Shown: positions 28,824 to 37,234 of the stretch, piece by piece | How the letters are laid out: every line of letters starts with the position of its first letter | How positions within the stretch are numbered: position 1 is the stretch's first letter | Made by a program: the position numbers and the translations under genes | Assembly (NCBI GenBank): GCA_963782595.1 | Contig: CAWAKJ010000001.1 | Span: 620,001-684,000, forward strand | DNA: 64,000 nt | Origin: JAMQPK01 sp963782595 | GTDB lineage: Bacteria; Acidobacteriota; Vicinamibacteria; Vicinamibacterales; JAMQPK01 | Reading direction: 5' to 3' | Notes under the pieces: model-generated | Seen by the model: the letters and a program-made list of their open reading frames with translations, nothing else | The model's database searches: none | Told to the model about the DNA's origin: nothing

Positions 28824-29486
28824 CTAGCGGCGTCTGGCAGCCTTGCGGCGCTCGACTTTGGGTGTCGCCGGGGCTTCGAGGACCGTCCGTACGTTGTCGA
28901 ACTGGCGAAGGACCTCGAGGTCGGGGTCATGTCTGGCCAGCGAGCGATTGTCGGGATTGAGCTCGATGGCACGAAGGAGGATCGGGACGGCCTCGTCCAC
29001 CTCGTCGCGCAGGGCGAGCACCGACGCCAGCATGTACAGGGCGTGATCGTGCTCGGGCGCCTCGCTGCTGGCGGTGCGAAGGTGTTCGAGGGCTTCGTCG
29101 TAGTTTCCGGCGTTGACGGCGAGCGTGGCGGCAAAAATCCGTTCTTCGGGCGTAGAGGGAGACGCAGCGCGCGGCGTCATGTGCCGCTCGCAGACGTTGA
29201 GATACAGCCGAACCCGCTCGTGCAGCTCACGTTCATCGGGGTATCTGGCGATGACCGATCGAAGAAGCGTCGAGGCGCGGGCGTATTCGTGCGCCTGCAG
29301 CGCAGCGACCCCTTCCTCGTAAAGCGCCACCGCTTCGAGATGGCCTGGCCGCGGAATAGGGACGGGACCCTGAACGACGTGAGAGACACGGCCCCGCTCG
29401 GCAATGCGAGGCGTGTCTATCGAACCGGCCGGGTCAGCCGGCTTCGGCCGGACGGGGCGGGGGCTGGCCCGCCGCTGCTTCGCCAT
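28824..29486 (-). CDS. TPR-repeat protein of unknown function
   Basis: The product (220 aa) starts MAKQRRASPRPVRPKPADP with a basic, proline-rich N-terminus. Helical TPR-like repeats follow: LEAVALYEEGVAALQAHEYA (about 50-70), NAGNYDEALEHLRTASSEAP and DEVDEAVPILLRAIELNPDN. It ends in a basic tail KVERRKAARRR. No signal peptide is seen. TPR proteins are scaffolds; the partner is unknown. It lies between rsmI and glmU on the same strand. The ATG at 29486 is preferred over a longer upstream frame. Confidence 0.78.
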   Translation of the reverse strand: MAKQRRASPRPVRPKPADPAGSIDTPRIAERGRVSHVVQGPVPIPRPGHLEAVALYEEGVAALQAHEYARASTLLRSVIARYPDERELHERVRLYLNVCERHMTPRAASPSTPEERIFAATLAVNAGNYDEALEHLRTASSEAPEHDHALYMLASVLALRDEVDEAVPILLRAIELNPDNRSLARHDPDLEVLRQFDNVRTVLEAPATPKVERRKAARRR

Positions 29487-29539
29487 ATGTTGAGGTTGAC
29501 CTGAAAGGGCGCTACGGTAACAAATCGGCGTTGCCAAGG

Positions 29540-30385
29540 TCAAGATGGGGTGGCAGCCTTGAGCCGGGCGAGGCGCGCGTACACGCCATTGGTCGATAGA
29601 CCGAATTTAGAGGCTGTTTCGGCTGCGGCTCGGCGGGGCGAGAGCGCAGAATTGGTCAATTGATAGAAATATGACGCAAGATCCTGATCCGAAACCGTTT
29701 GTGCGTCATGCTTTACGATGGCTCTAGGGGCAAGCACGATCGTGAACTCGCCTTTCGCCAGAATTGCGAGCCGTGCCGCAGAGGCCGCTGCCGTGTGGAT
29801 AATTTGCTCATGAAGCTTGGTGAGCTCTCTGGCGATTGTTATTGGTCGGTCACCCAATACAGTCGCCATTTCTGCGAGCGTCTTGGCAATCCTGTGCGGC
29901 GCCTCGAAGAAGACAACCGTTCGACGTTCGCTGGAAAGCTCAGCAAACCAGCGTTTTCTATCATTTAACCTAGACGGGGCGAACCCAGCAAAGACAAATT
30001 CGTCAGCAGGGTACCCGGATGCGGCAAGTGCGGTCAGCACGGCGCTTGGGCCCGGAATGGGCACCACACGCAGCCCTTCAGCAATGGCTTTTGCGATGAG
30101 CCGCTGCCCCGGGTCGGCCACGAGCGGCGTGCCGGCGTCCGATACCAGAGCGATATCGATGCCGTCGGCGAGTTTGCGCATCAAGTGCGGGAGTTTCTGA
30201 TTTTCGTTGTGCTCGTGGAGGCTCGTTGTGGGCGTTGCAATCCCGAAATGCTTCAGAAGGTGATCGGTACGGCGTGTATCCTCCGCGGCCACGAGCCCAA
30301 CGGATTTCAAGATTTTGACCGCACGCACAGTTATGTCATCAAGGTTTCCAATCGGGGTGGAAACGACATACAGGCTGCCAGGCAT
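29540..30385 (-). CDS. rsmI: 16S rRNA (cytidine-2'-O)-methyltransferase RsmI
   Basis: RsmI (281 aa) 2'-O-methylates C1402 of 16S rRNA with SAM. The tetrapyrrole-methylase fold begins GSLYVVSTPIGNLDDITVRA. EDTRRTDHLLKHFGI, SDAGTPLVADPG and IPGPSAVLTALAASG are family hallmarks. A C-terminal extension with a helix-turn-helix-like segment (LSPRRAAAETASKFGLS) is present, as in many homologues. It appears to lead the leftward group ending in pcrA. Confidence 0.94.
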   Translation of the reverse strand: MPGSLYVVSTPIGNLDDITVRAVKILKSVGLVAAEDTRRTDHLLKHFGIATPTTSLHEHNENQKLPHLMRKLADGIDIALVSDAGTPLVADPGQRLIAKAIAEGLRVVPIPGPSAVLTALAASGYPADEFVFAGFAPSRLNDRKRWFAELSSERRTVVFFEAPHRIAKTLAEMATVLGDRPITIARELTKLHEQIIHTAAASAARLAILAKGEFTIVLAPRAIVKHDAQTVSDQDLASYFYQLTNSALSPRRAAAETASKFGLSTNGVYARLARLKAATPS

Positions 30386-30404
30386 GAGAAATGAATGAAG
30401 GAGT

Positions 30405-30422
30405 GTCCGGCTTCAACCGGAC
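30405..30422. repeat. Small GC hairpin upstream of rsmI
   Basis: GTCCGG (30405-30410) pairs with CCGGAC (30417-30422) over a six-base loop CTTCAA, in the 116-bp divergent spacer between rsmI and the DUF885 gene. Confidence 0.4.
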
Positions 30423-30501
30423 GTAGCGGGACTAGAGTATTGTACCATTGTGAGTTGTCGGATTTTGGATATCGAAAACCGGGATGCGAGCTGCGGCCTA
30501 A

Positions 30502-32163
30502 ATGATGCGTTCGTCCGAGCCATTTCACCATTTCGTCGACGACTATCTTTCCTATCTCCACGAAGTTCATCCGTCGAGCGCGACGCTGGACGGCGTTCAT
30601 ACCTACGACGACCACATTGAGGACTTCAGCCGCCACGGCGTCGATCAGCACATCCGTGCCCTGTCGGGCTTTTCGCGCCGGCTGCAGGACATCAATCTCA
30701 ACGATCTGACGGCCGTCGAAAAGGCCGAGCATCCCATGGTCGCCTCGAACGTCCAGGCGAGGATGTTCGAGCTCGAGAAGATTCGCACGTGGGAGCGCAG
30801 CCCGCAGCTGTACTCGGATACGTTGTGCTCGAGCCTGGCGGCGCAGGTCGTCTTCACGCACGCGCCGTTGCCCGAACGCGCCCGGCGGGTGCTGTCGAAG
30901 CTGCGTCAGACCTCCCGTCTCGTGCAGGCGGCCCGCGACAACATCAAGGATCCGCCCGGCATCTTCGTCAAAGTCGGTCTCGAGACATTTCGTGGCGCGC
31001 TGAACTTTATCGAAAAGGATCTGCCGCGCGCGCTGTCGGCGCTCGACGACATGCATCTGCTTGGGGACCTCGCCGACGCGTCCACCGAAGCGGCGCAGGC
31101 GATCTCCAGCTATCTGCAGTACCTCGAGGAGGAAGTCGCGCCCAAGGCGCGAGCCTCGTTTCGTCTCGGGCAGGAGACGTTCGAGCGGAAGCTGGCGCTC
31201 GATGAAGGCGTCAGCATGGACGCCGATCGTTTGCTCAACATCGCACTGCGCGAATTCCAGGCGACCCAGGAAGAGTTCCGCACCCTCGCGGGCAAGCTGA
31301 ACGGCGGCGATCCGATTGAAGCCTGGCGGAAGAGCAAAGAGGTGCATCCGGCGCCCGGCGGGCTGCCGGCTGCCGCGCAGCAGCAACTGGATGAGCTGAG
31401 CACGTTTATCGATCGCAACGGGATCGTCACGCGTCCCGAAGGCGAGTCGGTGATCGTGGCGCCGACGCCCGAGTTCTACCGGTGGTCGTTTGCCAGCATG
31501 TGGGTGCCAGGCCCGTTCGAGCAGAAGGCGACCCGCGCCTATTACTACGTGACTGACGCCGACCCGTCGTGGCCGGCCGACAAGCAGGAAGAGCACCTGC
31601 GGGACTTCAACTATCCGACGCTGTGGGCCATCTCAATCCACGAGGTCTATCCGGGGCACTTCCTCCATTACCAGTTCCTCCGCCGCGTCGAGTCCAAAGT
31701 GCGCAAGTCGATCATGTTCGCGCCCGCGTCGTTTGTCGAAGGATGGGCGCACTACACCGAGCAGATGATGGTCGAAGCCGGTTTCCGCCGCGACGACTAC
31801 ACGTTCAAGCTCGGCCAGCTCGCGGAAGCGCTGATACGCCTCGGACGCTTCATCGTGAGCATTCGCCTGCATGTGCAGGATTGGTCGGTCGAGCAGGGCG
31901 TGCGCTTCTTCCGCGACGAGTGCTTCATGGAAGAAAGCAGCGCGCGCCGCGAGGCCGAGCGCGGTACGTTCGATCCCACCTACCTCGTGTACTCGGTCGG
32001 CAAGCTGATGCTGCTGAAGCTGCGACGGGACTACAAGGAACAACAGGGCGCGAAGTACACACAACGCGCGTTCCACGATCAGCTGCTGGCCAACGGGACC
32101 GCCACTTTCGCCGTTCATCGCCAGTTGATGCTCGGCGAAGCGTCGGGAGACCTGCTGGAGTAG
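30502..32163 (+). CDS. DUF885-family metallopeptidase-like protein
   Basis: The 553-aa product belongs to the DUF885 family, believed to be zinc peptidases related to carboxypeptidase-like gluzincins. The putative zinc site is HEVYPGH at residues 380-386, with FVEGWAHYTEQMM further on supplying a Glu. The N-terminus has no signal peptide, so it is probably cytoplasmic, unlike many secreted relatives. The substrate is unknown. It is divergent from rsmI and followed by the FmdB-like gene 30 bp downstream. Confidence 0.85.
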   Translation: MMRSSEPFHHFVDDYLSYLHEVHPSSATLDGVHTYDDHIEDFSRHGVDQHIRALSGFSRRLQDINLNDLTAVEKAEHPMVASNVQARMFELEKIRTWERSPQLYSDTLCSSLAAQVVFTHAPLPERARRVLSKLRQTSRLVQAARDNIKDPPGIFVKVGLETFRGALNFIEKDLPRALSALDDMHLLGDLADASTEAAQAISSYLQYLEEEVAPKARASFRLGQETFERKLALDEGVSMDADRLLNIALREFQATQEEFRTLAGKLNGGDPIEAWRKSKEVHPAPGGLPAAAQQQLDELSTFIDRNGIVTRPEGESVIVAPTPEFYRWSFASMWVPGPFEQKATRAYYYVTDADPSWPADKQEEHLRDFNYPTLWAISIHEVYPGHFLHYQFLRRVESKVRKSIMFAPASFVEGWAHYTEQMMVEAGFRRDDYTFKLGQLAEALIRLGRFIVSIRLHVQDWSVEQGVRFFRDECFMEESSARREAERGTFDPTYLVYSVGKLMLLKLRRDYKEQQGAKYTQRAFHDQLLANGTATFAVHRQLMLGEASGDLLE

Positions 32164-32193
32164 GGCCGGCAGAAGCCCGATACTATTTACGTC

Positions 32194-32571
32194 ATGCCAA
32201 TGTATGAATACCGATGCGACGCCTGCGGGCATCGCTTCGAGCGGATTCAGAAATTCTCCGATTCGCCGATAGAAGTCTGCCCGAGCTGTGGCGCGCACAG
32301 CGTGCAGAAGCTCCTCTCCAGTCCGGCGATTCAGTTCAAGGGATCCGGCTTTTACATCACCGACTACGCGCGCAAGGGTGAAAAGCAGACGGACTCGGCA
32401 GACAAGCCGGCGGCCACCGATAGCAAAGACACGAAAGATTCCAAGGGCGCGTCCTCGGACTCCAAGAGCTCTTCGGATGCGAAGAGTGCCACCGACTCGA
32501 AGAGCTCTACTGACGCGAAGAGCTCCACCACGTCATCGTCATCGACCGACAAGGCCCCGGCCAAGAAATAA
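32194..32571 (+). CDS. FmdB-family zinc-ribbon protein with acidic/serine tail
   Basis: The 125-aa product opens MPMYEYRCDACGHRFE and carries two Cys pairs (C8/C11, C29/C32) of a putative regulatory zinc ribbon. IQFKGSGFYITDYA follows, typical of the FmdB family. From about residue 74 the protein is a Ser/Asp/Lys-rich low-complexity tail built from repeats like DSKSS and DAKSS. The family's role is unclear. It ends next to the galU end with a perfect hairpin between them. Confidence 0.85.
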   Translation: MPMYEYRCDACGHRFERIQKFSDSPIEVCPSCGAHSVQKLLSSPAIQFKGSGFYITDYARKGEKQTDSADKPAATDSKDTKDSKGASSDSKSSSDAKSATDSKSSTDAKSSTTSSSSTDKAPAKK

Positions 32572-32629
32572 AAAAGGGGACGGGAATAATTTCGGCTGAT
32601 GCCGAACGAAATTATTCCCGTCCCCTTTT
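32572..32629. terminator. Perfect 23-bp stem-loop between convergent genes
   Basis: The left arm (32572-32594, starting AAAAGGGGACGGGAATAATT) is an exact complement of the right arm (32607-32629, ending CCCGTCCCCTTTT), with a 12-base loop. It begins one base after the FmdB-gene stop and ends one base before the galU stop. The T/A flanks would make it a rho-independent terminator in both directions. It may also be a mobile REP-like element. Confidence 0.75.
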
Positions 32630-33538
32630 CTACTTCCCGCTGCGAATCGTGCTGCGGCGCTCGATGTTCTCGGAGCGGATATAGGCGCGAAACGGCTCGC
32701 ACAGGTCGGGGCGACGCAGCGCGAAGTACACAGCGGCCTGCAGGTAGCCGAGCTTGTTGCCGGTGTCGTGACGCGTACCCTCAATCTCGCACGCAAAAAT
32801 CTTCCGCTGTTGAAGCAGCTTCCGCAGGCCGTTGGTGAGCTGAATTTCCCCGGTCCGATCGCTGGCCGTCGCACGAAGCGCTGGAAAGATGTCGGGCGTC
32901 AACACGTAGCGTCCGATGATGGCCAGGTCCGACGGAGCTTCGTCGCGCGGCGGCTTTTCAACGAGATCGCGAACCAGATGGATGCCCTTGCCGAGATTGG
33001 CCGACGCGTCGACGTCCACGATGCCGTAACTCGAGACCTGATCGGGCGGCACGCGCTCGACCGCGAGCACAGGGCCACCCACCTGTTCGAATACGGCGAT
33101 CATCTGCTTCAGCGCCGGCGGGCTCGCGTCGATGACGTCGTCGGCGAGGATGACGGCGAACGGCTCGTCGCCAACGAGGTCGGCTGTTACGAGCACCGCA
33201 TGACCGAGGCCGAGCGGCTCGCCCTGGCGAACATAGGCGACGTTGATCATGTTCGAGATCTTGCGGATTTCCTCCAACTGGTCGAGTTTGCCTCGCTGCT
33301 GGAGAAAGCTCTCGAGCTCGACGTTGACGTCGAAGTGATCTTCGATGGCGTTCTTGCCTCGTCCAGTGACGATGATGATGTTTTCGACACCGGACTGAAC
33401 CGCCTCTTCGACGCCGTACTGGATGATCGGCTTGTCGACGAGCGGCAGCATTTCTTTCGGCTGCGCTTTTGTTGCCGGAAGAAATCGGGTGCCGAGACCG
33501 GCGGCGGGGAAGACGACTTTGCGAACGGATGATTTCAC
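32630..33538 (-). CDS. galU: UTP-glucose-1-phosphate uridylyltransferase
   Basis: GalU (302 aa) makes UDP-glucose for polysaccharide and LPS synthesis. The nucleotidyltransferase signature GLGTRFLPATKAQPKEMLPL and DKPIIQYGVEEA identify it. VEKPPRDEAPSDLAIIGRYVL is also conserved. The GTG at 33538 (VKSSVRKVVFPAAGLG) is chosen from the family start. A longer frame to 33697 overlaps serS and lacks homologous sequence. It neighbours sugar-modifying genes. Confidence 0.94.
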   Translation of the reverse strand: MKSSVRKVVFPAAGLGTRFLPATKAQPKEMLPLVDKPIIQYGVEEAVQSGVENIIIVTGRGKNAIEDHFDVNVELESFLQQRGKLDQLEEIRKISNMINVAYVRQGEPLGLGHAVLVTADLVGDEPFAVILADDVIDASPPALKQMIAVFEQVGGPVLAVERVPPDQVSSYGIVDVDASANLGKGIHLVRDLVEKPPRDEAPSDLAIIGRYVLTPDIFPALRATASDRTGEIQLTNGLRKLLQQRKIFACEIEGTRHDTGNKLGYLQAAVYFALRRPDLCEPFRAYIRSENIERRSTIRSGK

Positions 33539-33667
33539 GGCGCCTATTCTACTGATAACGGGCGCCTTTGCGCCGCCCGCTTTCGCGCCGCACAACGCTT
33601 CGTCGAGGCAAGCCGGGCGGTTGGCAACCAAACCGGCGGTTCGGTCGATATCGGATAGGATTTCAGA

Positions 33668-34954
33668 ATGCTTGATCCAGCTTATGTGCGCGAGCATCAG
33701 GAGGACGTCAAGCGCGGCCTGCAGAGCCGCGGCATGAACGCGGATGGCGAGCTCGAGCAGTTGGCGACGCTCGAAAACCGGCGCCGCCGCCTGATTCCCG
33801 AGCTCGAGGGGCTGAAGCGGGATCAGAATGCGGCAGGCGACGAAGTGGCGCGTGCCAAGCGACAGGGCAAGGATGCCTCAGCTATTTTCGAGGCGAACCG
33901 CCAGCGTGCGCAGCAGATCCGGCAGCTCAGCATCGAGCTCGATCAGGTCGAACAGCAGCGCTCGAACCTGCTCATGTCGCTGCCAAATGTGCCCCATTCC
34001 AGCGTGCCGATCGGCAAGAGCGAGGCAGACAACGTCGTCGTGCGCACCTGGGGAGAGCCCCGACGCTTCGATTTCGAGCCGCTGGCGCACTGGGATCTCG
34101 GGCCCGCGTTGGGCATTCTCGATTTCGAACGAGCGACGAAGATGTCGGGTGCCCGGTTTGCGGTGCTCCTCGGCGCGGGCGCCCGGCTTTCTCGTGCCTT
34201 GACCGACTTCATGCTCGACCTGCATACGCGCGAGCACGGGTATCAGGAGGTCGTGCCGCCGTACCTCGTCAATCGCGCGTCGCTCGAAGCCACGGGCCAG
34301 TTGCCGAAGTTCGAGGCCGATCTGTTCAAGATTGCCGGCGAGTGGGATCTGTTCCTGATTCCCACGGCAGAAGTGCCGCTGACAAACCTTCACCGGAACG
34401 AGATTCTGAACGGCGAGGTATTGCCGCTGAAGTACACGGCCTACACGCCCTGCTTCCGGAGCGAGGCCGGTTCATATGGCAAGGACACGCGCGGCCTCAT
34501 CCGTCAGCACCAGTTCGAGAAGGTCGAGATGGTGAAGATTACACATCCCGACACGTCGTACGACGAGCTCGAGGCGATGACCCTGAACGCGGAAGACGTG
34601 CTCCAGCGGCTCGGCCTGCCGTATCGCACCGTCGTCTTATGCACGGGCGATGTCGGGTTTTCGATGGCGAAGACCTACGACGTCGAGGTCTGGCTGCCCG
34701 GGCAGAATGCCTACAAGGAGATTTCGTCGTGCTCCAACGCCGAGGCGTTCCAGGCGCGCCGCGCCAACATCAAATTCAAGGTTGGCGGAATCGGCAAAGC
34801 GGAGTTCGTGCACACGCTGAACGGCTCGGGCCTGCCTATTGGCCGAACGCTGGTTGCCGTGCTCGAGAACTATCAGCAGAAAGACGGATCAGTCGTGGTG
34901 CCTGAAGCGCTGCGTCCCTATATGGGCGGGCTGGAACGAATCACGCCACGGTGA
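33668..34954 (+). CDS. serS: Seryl-tRNA synthetase
   Basis: SerRS (428 aa) charges tRNA-Ser. The N-terminal coiled-coil arm spans roughly residues 25-105. The class II catalytic core shows motif 2 (FRSEAGSYGKDTRGLIRQHQ) and motif 3 (GSGLPIGRTLVAVLENYQ). TAEVPLTNLH binds serine. It diverges from galU across a 129-bp spacer. A matching tRNA-Ser(UGA) is at 51473-51562. Confidence 0.97.
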   Translation: MLDPAYVREHQEDVKRGLQSRGMNADGELEQLATLENRRRRLIPELEGLKRDQNAAGDEVARAKRQGKDASAIFEANRQRAQQIRQLSIELDQVEQQRSNLLMSLPNVPHSSVPIGKSEADNVVVRTWGEPRRFDFEPLAHWDLGPALGILDFERATKMSGARFAVLLGAGARLSRALTDFMLDLHTREHGYQEVVPPYLVNRASLEATGQLPKFEADLFKIAGEWDLFLIPTAEVPLTNLHRNEILNGEVLPLKYTAYTPCFRSEAGSYGKDTRGLIRQHQFEKVEMVKITHPDTSYDELEAMTLNAEDVLQRLGLPYRTVVLCTGDVGFSMAKTYDVEVWLPGQNAYKEISSCSNAEAFQARRANIKFKVGGIGKAEFVHTLNGSGLPIGRTLVAVLENYQQKDGSVVVPEALRPYMGGLERITPR

Positions 34955-34973
34955 ATTGTAGAACTCTGTCATG

Positions 34974-35040
34974 GCAGATGGCAGATGGCAGATGGCTGAT
35001 GGCTGATGGCAGAAAATGCCATCCGCGCTCTGCCATCTGC
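34974..35040. repeat. GGCAGAT tandem/inverted repeat spacer
   Basis: Five tandem 7-mers of the GGCAGAT/GGCTGAT type start near 34973. GCAGATGGCA (34974-34983) pairs perfectly with TGCCATCTGC (35031-35040). It separates the convergent ends of serS and the epimerase gene. Confidence 0.65.
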
Positions 35041-35047
35041 GTCTCGG

Positions 35048-35983
35048 TCAAATGTTCGAGTACTTCGTGTTTCGAATCATCGCGAATCCTTTGATGAGCT
35101 CGCGGATGCCGTCATCCAGCGAGAACGCCGGCTTGTAGCCCGTGCGCTCGATCTTCTCATTCGAGACGATGTAGTCGCGGCGGTCGGGATCGTTGCCGAT
35201 ATCCGATTCGTGGATGACGAAGGAGGGAAGGTGCTTCTGAATCTGGTGGCAGAGCTCGAGTTTCGACAGGTTCGCATCCGACAGCCCGACGTTGTAGATC
35301 TGCCCCGCCATGCGATCGAAGTTGTCGATCGCGTGCAGGAACGCGCGGGCGACGTCGCGCACGTGTAGAAAATTGCGCTTGAACTGGCTCTCGAAGAGCA
35401 CGATGAAGCGGTCGGTATAGGCGCGATACGTAAAGTCGTTGACCAGCAGGTCGAGCCGCATGCGCGGCGACATGCCGAACACGGTGGCGAGACGAAGGCT
35501 GATAGCCGCGGCGTGCCGATCGAGCAGCGCCCGTTCCACCTCGACTTTGTCGCGTCCATACAACGACACCGGCCGGATGGGCGTTTCTTCCGTGCAGAAC
35601 TTGCCCGCTTCGCCAACGCCGTACCCGCTGTTGGTGATGGGCATGATCACGCGCTGGTTCGGGTTGATGAGCCCGAGCATGTCGATGATGGCCTGTTTGT
35701 TCGTAGACGAGGCGGCGAGCGGATCGCGATCGCAGAGCGGGGCGCCCACCAGCGCCGCGAGCGGGACGATGACGTCGGCGTCCTTCAGCAAGGGCCGTAT
35801 GGTGGCGGTCGAGCGCACGTCACCGCGGACGACGGAGAAGTGCGGGTGTGCGCAGACTGCCGCGAGGCTGTCCTGCCCGTACATGAAGTTGTCGACGACG
35901 GAGACCTTGAATCCCCGCTCGAGCAGCGCAGGCACGAGAATCGAACCAAGGTACCCCGCACCGCCTGTTACCAGAATGTTCAT
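35048..35983 (-). CDS. NAD-dependent sugar epimerase/dehydratase (extended SDR)
   Basis: The 311-aa product is an extended short-chain dehydrogenase. The Rossmann motif TGGAGYLGS is at residues 6-14, and the catalytic YxxxK is YGRDK. The acceptor-side triad residue is in ITNSGYG. The family acts on NDP-sugars; the exact substrate cannot be read. The ATG at 35983 overlaps the stop of the preceding DegT gene (ATGA), so the two are translationally coupled. A far longer upstream frame is spurious. Confidence 0.88.
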   Translation of the reverse strand: MNILVTGGAGYLGSILVPALLERGFKVSVVDNFMYGQDSLAAVCAHPHFSVVRGDVRSTATIRPLLKDADVIVPLAALVGAPLCDRDPLAASSTNKQAIIDMLGLINPNQRVIMPITNSGYGVGEAGKFCTEETPIRPVSLYGRDKVEVERALLDRHAAAISLRLATVFGMSPRMRLDLLVNDFTYRAYTDRFIVLFESQFKRNFLHVRDVARAFLHAIDNFDRMAGQIYNVGLSDANLSKLELCHQIQKHLPSFVIHESDIGNDPDRRDYIVSNEKIERTGYKPAFSLDDGIRELIKGFAMIRNTKYSNI

Positions 35984-37152
35984 CCCCACCCCTCCAGGAC
36001 GTCGCGCAGGTGGTTCAATTCGGCGGTGATGTCGCGGGGGTGGTTGCCCACGAAAAACCCGCGCTCGTGGGCGATCGTAGCATTGGCGATGTCGCCGAAG
36101 ATGTCGTAGTCGAAGAGCTTGACCGCGGCATGCTGGGGGAAACAACCGCCCATGATCATACGGAACTGCACGTCGGCCTTCCGCAAAGTGTCCATCAATT
36201 GGGTGCGGTCGAGATTCATGGCCGGATTCAGAATCATCGTAAAGCTGAACCACGAGCTCGAGCCGTTTTCGCGCTGAATGATAAACCGCGAATCGCCGCG
36301 GAACAGCTCGAGAAAGTGTGCGGCGTTCGTTCGGCGGATCGCCAGCATCGCGTCGAGCTTCTTGAGTTGCTCGAGTCCCACCGCGCCGGCGAGCTCGAGC
36401 GGCCGGACGTTGTACCCCGGTACGACGAATCGATACGCTTCAAAAAACGGGTCGTCCAGCGACTGGCCCTGGTTGAGCATCGAGTCGGGCGGTAGATCCC
36501 GCGCCCATCCGTGATTCCGGATGGCGCGTGCCAGATGATCGATTTCGGTGTCGTTGGTGACCAGCAGCCCTCCTTCCATCGTCGAGATGTGATGAGAGTA
36601 GAAGGTGCTGAAGGTATTGATGTCGCCGAAGGTGCCGGTGGGACGGCCGTTGAGACTCGCGCCCAGCGATTCGCAATTGTCCTCGAACAGAATCAGATCG
36701 TGCGCGTCGCAGAACGCGCGGAGACGATCGAGTGGAGCCGGGTTTCCGAGGGTGCTGACGGCGACGACCATCCGAGTCCGCGGCGTGAGCGCGGCCTCCA
36801 GCCTCGACACGTCCATGTTCAGCGTGTCGAGCTCGACATCCACGAAGCGAAGTTTCAGTCCGTACTGCTGAAGGGGACGGAACGTTGTCGCCGACGAAAT
36901 CGCGGGCACAATGGCCTCATCGCCTCGTTGAAGTGGCCGCGACGATCGGGAAAAGAGCGTGGCGATGCCCACGAGGTTGGCCGAAGACCCCGAGTTGACC
37001 ATGACAGCGTGCTTCATGCCGAAGCGGGCAGCGAAGGCATCTTCTAAGAGGCGTACTTGCTCGCCCATCGTGAAGCGGCCGCTTCGCAGGACACGCTGCA
37101 TCGCGTCGAGCTCTTCCTGTCCCCAGCTCGTGCTCGAAAGCTCGTACGGCAT
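35980..37152 (-). CDS. DegT/DnrJ/EryC1-family PLP enzyme with His at the lysine site (3-dehydratase-like)
   Basis: The 390-aa protein has the fold-I PLP pattern: GSSANL phosphate loop, EDNCESLG with the PLP-ring Asp, and the site FSTFYSHHISTMEGG. Where sugar aminotransferases have the Schiff-base Lys, this one has His-His (187-188). That substitution is known in ColD and in RfbH/DdhC, which remove the C3 hydroxyl from NDP-4-keto-6-deoxysugars. I infer a 3-dehydratase rather than a transaminase. It is coupled to the downstream epimerase. Confidence 0.86.
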   Translation of the reverse strand: MPYELSSTSWGQEELDAMQRVLRSGRFTMGEQVRLLEDAFAARFGMKHAVMVNSGSSANLVGIATLFSRSSRPLQRGDEAIVPAISSATTFRPLQQYGLKLRFVDVELDTLNMDVSRLEAALTPRTRMVVAVSTLGNPAPLDRLRAFCDAHDLILFEDNCESLGASLNGRPTGTFGDINTFSTFYSHHISTMEGGLLVTNDTEIDHLARAIRNHGWARDLPPDSMLNQGQSLDDPFFEAYRFVVPGYNVRPLELAGAVGLEQLKKLDAMLAIRRTNAAHFLELFRGDSRFIIQRENGSSSWFSFTMILNPAMNLDRTQLMDTLRKADVQFRMIMGGCFPQHAAVKLFDYDIFGDIANATIAHERGFFVGNHPRDITAELNHLRDVLEGWG

Positions 37153-37234
37153 CAGTAGCCCGCCAGCACCCAGACCGGCTCATATTGGCGAAGACGCGAG
37201 AACGATGGGTTCATCAGGTGTATCGTAACGGCCA

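Noticed and set aside
30331..31596. Long minus-strand frame over the DUF885 gene
   Set aside because: Antisense shadow; the plus-strand frame has a clear family match.
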